From assembly GCA_025094145.1 (NCBI GenBank), contig JALLLS010000045.1, forward strand, positions 1 through 64,000: a DNA stretch of 64,000 nt, given 5' to 3'. A program made the translations under genes and the position numbers. The number at the start of each line of letters is the position of its first letter. The first letter of the stretch is position 1. The DNA is from Spinellus fusiger (Eukaryota; Mucoromycota; Mucoromycetes; Mucorales; Phycomycetaceae). Positions 1 through 11,243 of this stretch are shown piece after piece. The notes under the pieces are model-generated. The model did no database searches and was not told where the DNA came from. It saw only the letters and a list, made by a program, of their open reading frames with translations.

Positions 1-112
1 GTAATAGTTCTGGATGATACTGTGTAGGATCTTCCTTTTTTCCCAAGACACCAATTGTTTCACTTCCTCCATCCATAGTCATATCCTTTGTTTGTGTTTT
101 ATCTGGTAGCTC

Positions 113-440
113 CTAGGAGGTATAGGTCTGCTGATTCTGAGACTCCATCTTCTCTTTTCTTCCTGATAACAGCCAAGTGGTTATCTGCCATTTCCCTTTG
201 ATTTGGAAAGCTGTTGGTTTTGCTAGGTTCTTTGTTTGCAATAGCATTGGAAACCAAAATTGTGTTGACCAAGTCAGTGTTATGAGTACTGCTTTCTTCA
301 TTTTCTGTCATTTGATCTTCTGGATAACTCAAGGAATCAACTTTCATGGTGGAAATAAATATAGGCCTGTCTTCAGCCATTGTTGTTGAAAGGCATCTGT
401 TGCTTGTAACCCTGGATCTGGCAAAAGGCTCCAATAGTTT
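113..440 (-). pseudogene. DIRS/gypsy-like retroelement, C-terminal RNase H-region fragment
   Basis: Read on the minus strand this frame gives a segment with DAF-x3-W, then an aromatic stretch YLFPPWKLIP, then LITLTWSTQFWFPML, ending in a TWLLSG-like tail and a stop. I recognise this spacing from the region after RNase H in fungal DIRS-like retroelements; the assignment is from family knowledge, not a search. The frame has no natural start. It is cut on its 5' side at about 447 by the 3' tail of another retroelement, so only the end of the protein remains. A second overlapping minus frame (99-434) is judged a shadow. Confidence 0.55.
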
Positions 441-446
441 GTAAGT

Positions 447-835
447 CTTATACAGTTCAAAGTATTTTTATTTTTGGGTGTTGGTTGCTATTCACACATT
501 GGGCATTTTAGCCGCCCTATGAGATTGTTTGAAAAAAAAGAATAAACATTGAAACACTTCAAATACATAAGTGAAAAAATAATGCAAAGAGAGAAGAGAT
601 GGAAAGAAAAGAGAATATAAAACCTCAATGAGGGAAAGATGATAAAACATGAGAAATGATTGTAAATGAGAATTATGAATAGACATCCAAAAGGCCATAA
701 AGTCAGCAAGGAAACCAGGACACCAAAAAGATAACCATCATCATGTGGCAATTCGAAATCCAACAAGGGATACTTAGAGCAACTTGGACAATCCTGAGGA
801 CACAAATACAACAACTACACTAGCAGCTTCTGGCT
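447..835 (-). mobile_element. 3' end of an ORF1-only (HAL1-like) retroelement, second copy
   Basis: On the minus strand the last part (about 540 down to 447) matches the 3' untranslated tail of the element at 24786-26312: both have the CTCATAGGG/GCGGCTAA block, ATGCCCAATG, GAATAGCAACCAACACCC and the final AAAAATAAAAATACTTTG. The pyrimidine-rich sequence further upstream is more loosely similar. No coding part of the element is left here; the sequence to the right belongs to a LINE. This shows the family has at least two copies in the window and fixes its 3' terminus. Confidence 0.7.
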
Positions 836-1024
836 TTGCTAAATGGGTTAAGAATGGGTGGTAGAGGAGAGATTGGAGGAGAAGTGAAGATACAGCATCT
901 GTTGCTGCAGGAGTCTTTGCACTCTATGGCAGTGTTGGCATTTCCACTCAACACACCCATCAGCAGCCTCAATGAGCAAGCTACCAGCTGATGGCTCTAC
1001 CTTAAAGTCTCAAGTAGACGTGGC

Positions 1025-1541
1025 TCAATCAATGGCTTGCAGCAGTATTAACAAACTGGGCCAAAGGTCTTGCCATTTAACAAAAGACTTAACTGTGTGC
1101 AGCAGAAGATTTAGACAATAGTCAATTGGATGAACATTGTGTGGTGGTGCAGGAACTAAGAAGAGCAGAAATGTAGAGCATTCATGATCAACAAATGTAC
1201 ATGTGAGAAAGTGGTCCTTGTTAGCCAAAGGGTGACCACATTGGCAAGGAACTGAAGGTGTTGGTGGTAACCAAGCAATCCTCCATTTTAGTAGACAATG
1301 TCTTTCTTTGTGCATGCACAATAGTAGAAGAATTGGATCCCAAACAGGTCTACATAGTCCATAGGCTACCATCACCAGCAGATTCTTGCCACATACTAGA
1401 CTAGTAGTTTCACTTTGAAGAAATTCAAGATAAGCTATTTTTAATGGATATTTAGGAGGGTTGTGAGCCTGTCCTATTCTTTGAGCATTTTGCCAGAGTA
1501 CATTGTCATGTAGCTTAATCCATCTGGCTTTACTCTGGGGT
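1025..1541 (-). pseudogene. LINE reverse transcriptase C-terminal fragment
   Basis: One open minus frame runs from the edge of the neighbouring LTR (1541) to a TGA at 1025. It contains the zinc-binding-like block WRIAWLPPTPS followed by CQCGHPLANKDHFLTC, a C-x-C-x8-H-x3-C arrangement typical of the C-terminus of fungal LINE ORF2 proteins, and a hydrophobic tail. The reverse transcriptase and endonuclease domains are missing, because the fragment is cut by LTR family A at 1542. Bases 836-1024 look like its 3' flank; nothing else is visible in them. Confidence 0.65.
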
Positions 1542-2119
1542 TGTCATGTTCCAACTTCAATCCAAAGATTCTTCATGAATTGGTCAACATGAGTAGTATG
1601 CTGTAACATTCAGAATACTCTATGAAAGCTTGAGTGCACACAAGTACCATAGTACATCTCTGTATCATCTCACTGATCAGTTGTAACTACAAATCAACCT
1701 TCTAAGCTCAAATTATTATCAGACACTTAATGAGCTGCCTTTATCTATAAATCCTTAGTGGATTAAATAAGACCTATCAAAGGCAATTAAAAGTGAAGAC
1801 ATAATAGATGGCTCTATAATGGTGTGCTTATTCAATGAACCAACCATAAGACTCCAACATGTAGTCTACCATTAGGTAGAACAGCTACACCAACCATAAA
1901 GCTACACCTATGTAAACTACCACAGGATAAATCATCTACACCAACCATATGGTTGCATCTATCAATAAGCTATGCCATGGACTAATCATTAACTACCAAA
2001 AGGTAGAATGCTACTGAAGGATAAGCACCCACAAAAAGTATAAATAATGAACCACTCTTCACTTAATAAAAATTATCTTTGTTCAGTCTTGTTATTTTCT
2101 ACTTGTCTGAATAATCACA
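1542..2119 (+). repeat. Lone LTR, family A, copy 1
   Basis: A 578-bp block starts TGTCATGTTC and ends AATAATCACA (TGT...ACA). It has a TATA box TATAAATA at 2039-2046 and a poly(A) signal AATAAA at 2065-2070, the order expected of U3-R-U5. Copies lie at 61067-61724 (direct) and 60770-61066 (inverted, partial). U3 carries three perfect short palindromes with arms of 5 bp: 1866-1879 (CTACC/GGTAG), 1942-1955 (CAACC/GGTTG) and 1993-2006 (CTACC/GGTAG). The flanks (GGGGT and AGGTA) are not a clean target duplication, and they belong to two different broken elements. Confidence 0.7.
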
Positions 2120-4390
2120 AGGTAAACCAAACTGCAAGATATCTTTGTACAGGTGGTGGAGGAGATGCAGCTTCAAGGTGTTGCTGATGATTGTCTTCTT
2201 TGAAGATGCACTTGGAGCTGGCAAATCATCATACATGTTGATAGAAGCAACCAACTCTTTTGTGGCAGATCTGAACTTGTTCACATAGATGTCCAGACAT
2301 GCCTCAATATCCTGCATGTAAAGAAGAGATACAAGCAAACCAAGCTTGACAAAACAATCAAGAATGATTGCTTTTGAATCATTGTTGCTTATAAGTCTTC
2401 TTTGGACCAGGTCACACAGGATGGTGGGCATCTGCTGGATGATGATCTTGTAGTCTCTTCCAAGATAAGATCCATGCAGGCAAAATGGAGTACAGTGCTT
2501 TCTTGTGAAAGCCTTTGAGTAGTAGTTGAAGAATCTTTCTTCCAACTGCTTCACTTTTTTCTTGGCATAAAATGGTACCATGCCAACCACAAGATGTTTT
2601 GCAACACCAAGAAGGATGGTGTGGAGTATTTCCACTGGGCAATCTATGGTTGGATCCCACAACTGCAAAGACAAAAGGGCTTTGCTACCAGTCAACTTGT
2701 AGCCAGTGTCAGAGTTGCTTCTGAGGCTAGCATTGCTGGGGTTGCTGGCACAATGCTGGTACATCTCCACCAGATCCTTCTTTCTTCTTCTTGCATGAGC
2801 ATTACCATCCACTCCCTTCTGCTCCACTGTTGCATTTCCACCATTAACCTAGTAACACTTTCTACATGGCAGCCTAGCCTTAGCACCAAGACTGCATGCC
2901 ACAGCTGCATGCATAGGGTTGTCTGCCATGAGAAAGTGCACCACACCAACAACAAGAACAGGTTTGCCATACTCCACATTGAACATCTCCACACCTTTCT
3001 CCAAGGCTCTAAGGTCCTTCACAAGCTCTGGGAGCATCTCTGTGATCAACAGCTTGTTGCTGGTGCAGACAAAGAACAGATTCTCAACCTTACACTGTTC
3101 TTTAAACAGCATTGCCACAAGAGACATCACACAACTCTCAAACTTGTTCCACTTTTTGGTTGTATTGCCACTTGTATAATCTAGGAACAAGTTCAGAGGC
3201 ACAGTTTTTACTGGCATGAACTGTCTGTTGGGGTTGGTGGTACTTGTAGCAATTTTTTTGAGTAGGTGGTGGGCAGTAGAGTTGGTGTGGGTGTTGTTGG
3301 AAAGTTGAATGTCTTTCACAATGTCTAGAATGACAATGCTTCTGACAGAAGACAAACCAGATGCTTCTTCATAGGTGTTGGCCAGAAATCTACCACTTGA
3401 CATGAAAAAGGAGGCAAGCTTGTATGGTAAAGTTACACTTTTACCAGGAGAGGCATATACTATATCTCCCACCCAGAGATCCACAGAAATGTTGTTAATG
3501 GTGACAGTGACCATTGGGTGCTGGAATAGTGAGTGTGTCTTCTATTTCTCCCCTTGCTGAGGCAAAACAATCTGTTCAGGTGTTCTGTCTGGCAAGGCAG
3601 AGAGCATTGTTGTTTTGAGGGGGCTGGTGGTGAGCAGCCTCAAATGCTTGGAGGGTTTGTTCATAGAGAACTTCTGGGTGGTGGTGGTAGGGGGCAAGCC
3701 CTTGCACTTTTTTACCACTGCAACTTGGTGGGTGGTGGTGGGAAACTTGGGGATGTTGTTCTTTGCTTTTTTTTTTCAAGATTAAGAATCCTGTCCAAGG
3801 CAGGCATCTTTTCTTGAGGGTTGGCAAGAGTGGCATCTCTTACATCCTGACACAAAGACATAACCTTCCCCACAAGTGCCTTTGAGAAACAACTTTTGTT
3901 CTTGGAAAAGAAATGGTGGAAGATCATTTCTAATCTGGAGGCAAATGGAAATATGCCCTCCACAAAGGCAGCCTCCTTGAAAGCATTGCTGCTACTGTTA
4001 AATTCCTCTTCTCCAGCAGCCCAAAGAGGTTCTTCCCCAAGCACATCTTTGTCCTCAACAACAAACTCCTTGTCATCATCACCTTCCTCTTCTACACAGA
4101 AGACTATAGTGATGGTGGGGAGAGGTCTGTAAACAATAGAAAGAAATCATGATGAGCTTGGTTCTTATCATTCTATGCTTCTGTTTCTACAATAAATACC
4201 CAGAAAAAGACTCTGGCATGGAACTATTCATAGTAAAGAATGAGCAATGTTACTTTTAGACTTGAGATTATCCTTACATTTTATGAGTAGAAAGGTGTGA
4301 TTTCAGATTTCCCTTGGTCTTAAATGTCTTCTGGCAGACAGTACAGGTAAAGATTTTGTTCTTCTTGAATCTGATGGTAGTGAAAGACAT
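2099..4390 (-). pseudogene. KDZ/Plavaka-like (CACTA-type) transposase, broken
   Basis: Exon 1 (4390-4278) encodes a C2H2 zinc finger, CTVC then HLSTH (C-x2-C-x12-H-x3-H). A GT-AG intron follows (4277-4127), then exon 2 from 4126. The body has DNPMHAAVACSLGAKARLPC-x2-C and later blocks (LQLWDPTIDCPVEILH, LLHHLYKDI) that I associate with the large transposases of Plavaka/KDZ-like elements of basidiomycetes and Mucorales. The frame is broken by a shift in a 10-A run near 3769, a TAG at 3542-3544, and a TAG directly after CRKCY near 2850. The protein is truncated where LTR family A begins: the last residues CDYSDK and the stop are LTR sequence. Family naming is inference. Confidence 0.65.
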
Positions 4391-4430
4391 GTTAAGAAAG
4401 ATTTCAAAATAAAAATTGGAAAGAGAGTGA

Positions 4431-4546
4431 GCTGTTTGACTTGAGGATTTTGACTTGATAAATTATTGGAAGGTAGAGGCTAAAGTGATATGTCACCAAA
4501 ATGAAAATATTTTTTAATCTTTGGTCTGTTATTATTTTGTTGTTTC
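4431..4546 (+). repeat. LTR family B fragment, left part, split by LINE-1
   Basis: The sequence from TGTTTGACTTG resembles positions 63110-63200 of the family B LTR (same TTTGACTTG blocks and ATCACC/GTCACC, then an A/T-rich tract). It continues on the far side of LINE-1 at 9834. The last 22 bases (4525-4546) recur at 9834-9855 with two transitions and are the target-site duplication of LINE-1. Confidence 0.55.
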
Positions 4547-4716
4547 ACAACAACACTATTTGCCTTGGACCAAAACTCACAACATTCAAGAAAAAACGTG
4601 CAACCATGACAACCATCTCTTGATCTTCCTCTCAGGAAGGTCCACCAAAGGCATGGAATGGCCTTAATAGAGCCATCACTGGCTCTAGGCCTCTTGTCCA
4701 TTGCCCCAACAAGGCA

Positions 4717-5568
4717 ATGTCTATTTTCACAGCCCTTGGTTGTGAAGCAATGCTGAAGGTGGACCCTGTCACTGCAGTATGGGCTTGCATGGTGAACCTG
4801 TTGAGTGTTGTGTTCAACTTTGGCAAGAATACCAAAACCCAAGACCTTGTCCTGGTGTTGGCTGCCCAGTTGGGCAAAGTGGTGACTATCACCACCTGCC
4901 ACACCCATACCAAGGACCTCATTGCAGAGGTTCTTTTTGAGAAGCCTGAGGTTTGCCTTAAGGCTACTTCTGAAGGTGTGTCCTTCAATAACTCTTGGGT
5001 AGTTGCCTCTGCTGGCTTTGACACCAAGGCCAACCTAGTAAAGGTCAACCTTTACAATATCCTGGTCTGTTTTCCTGGGAAGGATCTTCTGGCCCCTGTT
5101 GTGGAGACTTTTAAGCCTTATGGCAAAGTGGTACACCTCTGTGCATACCTGGATGAGCACCAGGTATTCTATGGTGAAGCCTCAATGTTTTTGGATGTCT
5201 CTGTGGTAGAGAATCCAACCCCTCTGCATTGTTTTCTACACCTTGGTGGAATGTTCAATGCCTCAGTGGAAATCCATGCCAAGGGTCTCCCTTCCTACTG
5301 CTGGTACTGCCATCAGGAAGGGCATGTAAAGCAGGACTGTCCTTGTTGTCCCATTCCTGTTCCTTGCTGCCACACGTGTGGCATAGCTGGCCATAAGGCC
5401 AATGACATTGAGTGCCCCTCTCATCCTGAGACAAGGGCTGCTGAAAAGGCTGCTGCAGAACAGCATGCCAAAGAAATCACTGCTGCAGAGGTAGAGCATG
5501 CAGCCAAGAAGGCTGGAGAGAAGGTACCTGCTACCACCACCACTGCCAAATCCATCACCACAACCACC

Positions 5569-5614
<46 letters not shown>

Positions 5615-5958
5615 ACAGGGATGCCATGGATATGAACATGGACATTACCCTGACAAGACAGGTTTTGGAGTCTCTCTCCCAGGAGGAGACTGCCAATTTA
5701 AAGAGCTCAATGGACATCAACAGTGAGATGTACAACGTCTCCAACACCAGCACCAGCAACAGCATGTGGGCCCCTCACAATGCTGAACACAGACTTTGTC
5801 TTTGCAAGGCCATGGAATCTATGCATAGATCCACCACCACCAAGGTTGTTAAGTCTGCCACCACCACCACCAAGGCTCAGAGAACCCACTCCAGGAGCAA
5901 TACTTCTGCCTCTGCCTCCACTGCTGACCCCACCAAGGTCAATGCCATGGAATTATGA
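4717..5958 (+). CDS. LINE-1 ORF1 protein (Gag-like, zinc knuckle)
   Basis: 413 residues. The N-terminal half is an RRM-like region without a motif I can name. A zinc-knuckle pair follows, CWYCHQEGHVKQDC (C-x2-C-x4-H-x4-C) then CHTCGIAGH...C, then an alanine/glutamate-rich helical stretch, a Thr/Asn homopolymer encoded by CAC and AAC repeats (5561-5612), and an S/T-rich tail. Such proteins bind the element RNA. The frame is open upstream of 4717 back to a TGA at 4619 without another ATG, so the start is the first possible Met but could be internal. The stop TGA at 5956-5958 overlaps the ORF2 start as ATGA. Confidence 0.8.
5561..5612 (+). repeat. CAC/AAC triplet tract inside LINE-1 ORF1
   Basis: About seven CAC-type codons followed by about ten AAC codons, giving poly-Thr then poly-Asn in ORF1. 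It is a microsatellite within the coding sequence. Confidence 0.85.
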
Positions 5959-8900
5959 GTATTGGCCCTATCCAATTAGGGACCCTCAATGTGAGAGGGC
6001 TCTCCTCAATTGTACATAGTCATTCTTCTCCCAAGTCACTCCTTATCTGCCATCTTTGTTCCCTTTCCCCTCCTCTGTCACTTCTTGCTCTGCAGGGAAC
6101 CCACACCACTCCCAAACACCACTCCTCCCTCAATCTTTTCTTCCAAGCCCAGTCTAGTCTTTGGACTCAGCACTGTGGCCTTGTATCTTTTCATGCTCAC
6201 TTACTGCTAACCCATCTGCACACTTCTGTAGATAATAGGATCCTTGCTGTTCAGGTCTCACACACCAAAAACCAGATTGATCCATTTATTGTAGTGGTAG
6301 TCTATGGACCCACAATATACAGCAAACGCCATCCTTTTTTCCTGTCACTTGTTTTGACACTCACCTCACTTCCTTCCTCAGTCCCAATATTTGTTCTTGG
6401 CAACTTCAATGCCAACCTCCACCAACGCACAGCCTTCACCAGTGAATGGCTAGTGTATCAGCATCAACACTTTCTTGATGCCATCACAGTACCACTCTCA
6501 GCACCACCACCCACCTTCCACAGCAGTTGTTCTTGGATGTGCATTGATTACATTCTTTGACCCACCACCATTGCCACTTCTGTACCAGAAGTTCTTTTTG
6601 TCAACCCAAGTTGGACTGACCATAGTCTGCTTGTGGTTTTGATCTCTCTGTCTTGCCCCTCTGGACCTGGTGTCTGGAGATTCAACATGGTGTACCTGGA
6701 TCACAATGAGTTTGAGGATTTGTTAGTGGATCTGCTGGATTGTGCTTCCTTTCTTCTTCCTGTGGATGTCTCTGCTGGTTGTTTCTGGGATTTGCTCAAG
6801 CAAGCCATCAGGCATCTTTCCTTGGCCTATGCCAAGAAGTATCAACGTCACTGTCAGTCAGTGGAGCATCAGCTCAACCATACTTGCACCCAACTTCTTT
6901 CTTTGTTGCCCTCTCTGAATCTTTCTAGTGTTGAGGCTGACCTTGCCAATTTACAGCAGACCCAAACTGCCAATCTTGCCCAGTGTGCTGGTGTCAAGTG
7001 GTGTGAACAGGGCAAGCAATCCAATTCCTATTTTTTTAGGACTATCAAACAAAGAACAACTGCAAAGTCCATTACCTTGCTTCAGGATCCTGTTTCTGGT
7101 GACCTTTTCTCTTCCATGGCAGACATGCTTGGGCATGCTTGCCAATTTTACCAAGACCTGTACACAGCAGACCCCATTGACTTTGTCTCTGGTGAGTCTT
7201 TGCTCAACAACATTCCTTCTTCTGCTCTTTTGTCTGCTTTGTCTTCTGCCTCTCTGCTTGACAGGATTACTCTTGAAGAGATCCTGTTTATTTTGAACAA
7301 TACACCCAGCAACTTGAGCCCTGGTTTGGATGGACTTCCCTATCCCTTGTGGAAAAGGTTGTTCAGACATTCCTTTGTGCAAGAGTTGGCTCAACAGGTG
7401 TATCAGGATGTATTGTTTGGTGTTTTTCCTTCTTCTTGGTTAGAAACAGTGTTGGTACTTTTACCAAAGGCTGGTGACCCTTCTCTTTTGAAGAATTGGC
7501 ATCCCATTTTACTTATCAACTGTGATGCTAAGATCTTCACCAAGATCATCACTTCTCAACTTTGGTTTTGTCTTGGCCCTCTGATTATGCCCTATCAAAT
7601 GGGTTTCATGGCCAATTGTTTCATAGCTGACAATGGTTTGCTAACACGCCTTGTCATGCAACATGCCCAATTGACAAAGGATCCTGGTGTTGCTCTCTTG
7701 CTGGATCAAGAGAAGGCATACAATTGGGTACATCCAGGGTATCTTTGTTTGGTGCTCTCTTGCTTTGGTTTTCTGGTGGTCTTAGTGGACACTGTGTGCT
7801 CATTGTTTTTTGGAACAAAAATTCATGTTAATGTGAATGGTTTTGTGTCCTCCCCTTTTTCCCAGGGTTGTGAGCTGCAACAAGGTGATCCTCTCTCTCC
7901 TTTTCTTTTCAACCTTGCATTTGAGCCATTGCTCCGCACCATTCTTGCTTCTTCTCTTCAAGGCTTCTGTTTTGGTGTTCCTCCACTGTTGTCCGCAGTT
8001 GTTCCTTTGGTTCTGCCTCCTCCTTTGAAGTTGTTAGCTTATGCTGATGATCTTCTGGTGTTTCTTTCTTGTCCTGGTGAGCTTGTTTCTCTTCTTGAGA
8101 TTCTCTCAGTGTTTGGCCTGGCATCTAATGCTCAGGTCAACCTCAGCAAGACCATTGCAGTTGCTCTTTCAGGGCATTTTGTTCCCAACTGGGGTCCTGT
8201 GCTGGATGCCTCTGATATATCATGTTGCCATGATAGTCATGCAGTCCATGCTGTCCATTACCTTAGTTTTCCTCCATTGTCCTACCCAACCCAGTTGGAT
8301 CACTTCCATCTGGCTCTCCTGGAGAAGCTGGAGAGGCAATGCAACATCATGTTGCAGCATCATCTTTCTGTTTGTGGTAAGAGCCTTGTGGCTAACTCCC
8401 TGATTCTCAGTACCCTCTGGCACGTCCTGTATGTGACCCCTGCTCCCAACTCTTTCTTTTCTGCTGTCTGTAGACTTGTTTGTGGATACCTTAACCTTGG
8501 TTTTGGTAGTCCTGGATGGGATCTGCTATGCCAACCTCAAAGGCAAGGTGGTATTGGTTTGTTGGACCCTGCCAGTCAACAAAAGGCTCTCCAACTATGT
8601 TGGATCCTTCCTCTATTAACCAACTCTTCTTCTTTCTTTTCTTCCTCTTCCTTTTCTTCTTCCTTTGTACTTAGTTACTTAGAGTTTCTTCTTCCACTGC
8701 ACTTCCAAGCACCTTCTGTCACTGTTGCTCTCCTGTTTCCTTGCCATCTGCGCAACTGTCTGTCTTCTCTGCACCCAATATATCATGGTTGCTCCCCCTT
8801 GTCTGTCTCTCCCATCCCACTGCATGTTAGTATGGATGCCCATACCCTGCTAACATTGCCTCTGTCTGCTGTTTGGGGTTTCTTTCCTTCTTTTGTTGCA

Positions 8901-9680
8901 CCTAAGCTCAACTTTACAAAGGTGTTTGTCTTCCACGCTTTTGAGATTGATAGCCTTGGCCATCTGTGCTGAAAGCATATCTCACACTTGGGTTTTGCAA
9001 AATACCGCATCCTCTCTTTCTTCCATGCTCTGGACTCTGGGCAAATTGTGCTCTGGCCATGGTTCTTGTCTGGCTTTGTGCTGGTATCCCCCACCACTCC
9101 ACCATCCACTGGTTTTTCTTCTCTTCTGGAGATCATCCAGATCAACAAGCAAAGTCTGGTTAAGGCCTGCACTTCCTCTCTTCACTGCCACTTGCTGCCT
9201 CCTTTGTCTTCTTCTTTGCCTCCTCCTGCAGTTTGGAAACACTTTTGGCATCTTTGGATCCCCCACAACACTTGCACTGTTTGGTGGAAAGCTCTCTGGG
9301 GTTGTTTGCCAACTCATAGTAGAATACACTACATCCTGCCTGTCCAATTTCCTTCTCTTCTCTGCTTGTTCTGTTCTGCTTTGGTAGAAGACCAAGTTCA
9401 TTTTCTGTTTCTCTGTTCTGGGAAGAGGCATGTGTGGAGTGTTGTTCTCTCTTGTTGGTGTCCTTCCTGGCATCTCAAGGATGTCCAATCTTTGATGTCT
9501 TCTTGCTGTCCTCCCTCCCTGCCAGATGCTGACCTTGGTGTTCTGGTAGTGGCTGCTACAGTGCAGGCAATTTGGCATGCCCACTGGGCTTTTATTTTTG
9601 ACTCTGCTCCTTTTCTCCCTGGTATTGTGGTAAGTAAGGCTTCTTCTTTAGTGGTGGCTCTGCAGTCCATGGTGTCTTGA
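5955..9680 (+). pseudogene. LINE-1 ORF2 (endonuclease-reverse transcriptase), broken
   Basis: A single frame from the ATG at 5955 is interrupted by TGA at 6558-6560 (in the endonuclease, just after IDYIL) and TGA at 8970-8972. The endonuclease keeps LNVRGL and TDHSLL, but the catalytic Glu of the LQET block is Gly (GGA at 6096-6098) and the Asp of GDFN is Asn (AAC at 6402-6404). The reverse transcriptase is well preserved: LLDQEKAYN (motif A), LQQGDPLSPFLFNLAFEPLL and LLAYADDLLVFL (catalytic YADD). The C-terminus has a cysteine/histidine block and ends AIWHAHWAFIFD..., shared with LINE-2. The product would reverse-transcribe RNA at a nick made by its own endonuclease. Confidence 0.85.
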
Positions 9681-9833
9681 AGTGTTTTTCTTTTCTTTCT
9701 TCTCAATGTACTTTTCATTTTAGCTAGTTTCCTTCCTTCTTTCCTTTTGTTTGGTCCACATGACCTTTATTATTTTTAAAGTGCCACACGTCATAACGTG
9801 TTGGCCCAGTCAATAAAGAATACAAAAAAAAAA

Positions 9834-10450
9834 TCTGTTATTGTTTTGTTATTTCTCACACTGCCCATAATATTTGATACTTAATTACTTGTCAAGATGA
9901 GCATAACTGATCAAGGTAATGTGCTATTATTAACAAAGAGAAACAATAGAAGGAGGTGATAGACACTACCAAAGGCTATTTTTGAGATAAAAAGGTAAGC
10001 AGTGTCATCATCTGGGCTTGAGCTCATTGCAATGTACAAGACATAGTACTGACTCTTCTTTTAATAGATAAAACATGGCTTATTATTCTCAAGACAAGTA
10101 TTAACTAAAAGGTAAGCATGCTATCTCTCTTGGTTGAACTATCACTAATATACTCTTTTGTTATTAGATAAGTTAAGACTCTTCTCAAGTCAGTCTTAGG
10201 TGGTCTTCTTCCTTCTATATGGTCTAGGCTGTCTAGGGTATACTCCTGAGCATAGTTATCTATCTTCCAATATTAAAGCATAAGGCTTCTAGGGTATATA
10301 TTCTATTGCTATGAAGGAATATACCTAGAACAGCAGTAGTTATAGTAATAGTATATTATTAGCTACAGTATTATTAGCTATATTATTATAATAAACAATT
10401 TTATTCATAAACAATATTTTTATTGATAATACAATTTGATATTGAGGTAT
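9834..10450 (+). repeat. LTR family B end and internal region, right part
   Basis: This continues the family B element after LINE-1: TTATTTCTCACACTGC is the LTR end, and then an internal region begins with ATGAGCATAACTGA. It matches 63226-63600 and, inverted, 61725-62110; a further copy is at 45474-45850. It holds intron-like junctions (AAAG|GTAAGCA ... TTATTAG|) but no long frame, so I cannot say what it encodes. It ends in an AT-rich stretch, TAAACAATTTTATTCATAAAC, also seen near 63890. Confidence 0.6.
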
Positions 10451-11243
10451 TCCATAAAAGGCAGGAATTTTTCAGTTTTAAAAGGCGAAGATATCATTGC
10501 TTAAAGGCCAGAAAAATCTTTGGGTGTGTAGTAAGATATATTTTTTATTTTATTTATAGGAGAATAAAAGTGTGGCTCTTGAGAGCAATACCACATTATT
10601 GGTCCTCGTTTCAGCAACTTCAGGATTCAGTTTGGAAAACCATATAAAAAATACTCAAATACAGATACAAGTCCATCAAGAAACCTTTTATTTATTTATT
10701 TTTGGATTTATTATCCATATTGGGAAAACGTGTCTGTATTATATTTATAAACACACACACACGTCTACTATATCCTTCTATGCAATATACCTCTTTGAAT
10801 TACTGAAAACTCATCAGTAAACAGTGTGATTGATAAATAAAATTGTTGGAAATATGATGGTGCTTCCCCTGAAGCATGAGGACCCACTATGTTTTTACTG
10901 TTACAAGAAGTTTCCATGTACCAATATAGAAACCATAGAAACAGGATGGCTACACATGCCCCTGAATATCCATAGAAAAATAGATAGTATATAAGCAAGC
11001 ATAGAAACAAACATTTACAAGTTGAAGAATATACTTTCTATTTTGCCAAGCACACCTTTTGCCTCTGCCTTCTAAACAAAATAAAAAGGTATTTGTATCA
11101 AACTGCAATTGCCTACATTCTAATACATTGATATTTTTTCTACAAAATAACAGTTACTATATTTCATAGCTTGAATCCAGTTGTAGATAGCTGTTCTTGC
11201 CATTATTTTAATGTATCTTCATTGAATTTAAGGTGGACTTTTA
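10451..11243. other. Spacer with a short possible ORF and a family D repeat end
   Basis: No gene is supported. A 46-codon plus-strand frame starts at 10854 (it contains CFYCYKKFPC) but has no other support. About 10988-11070 resembles sequence at 16104-16190 and 20738-20830: GTATATAAG followed about 60 bp later by CTATTTTGCCAAGCACACC. That looks like the right end of a small repeat, possibly a solo LTR. Confidence 0.4.

Larger units (their letters stand above)
4547..9833 (+). mobile_element. LINE-1: nearly full-length non-LTR retrotransposon, inactive
   Basis: A two-ORF LINE. ORF1 has CCHC knuckles, ORF2 has an APE-type endonuclease, reverse transcriptase and C-terminal zinc block, and the element ends in AATAAAGAATAC plus a run of A at 9824-9833. 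It is flanked by a 22-bp duplication with two mismatches (4525-4546 and 9834-9855) inside LTR family B. ORF2 has two in-frame stops and two lost endonuclease residues, so the copy is dead. It is about 5.3 kb and most similar in layout to LINE-2 at 21037-29013. Confidence 0.9.

Noticed and set aside
1846..2046. Palindromes first read as subterminal repeats of the KDZ/Plavaka-like transposon
   Set aside because: They lie inside a block with TATA box, AATAAA and TGT...ACA ends that occurs independently at 60.8-61.7 kb, so they belong to LTR family A.
5421..5765. Long minus-strand frame with poly-Val and poly-Leu inside LINE-1
   Set aside because: It is the antisense of the CAC/AAC triplet repeat in ORF1; no start, motif or splice support.
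9834..10450. Family B internal region as a spliced host gene
   Set aside because: Intron-like junctions exist, but the sequence is repeated four times and the joined frames stop quickly.
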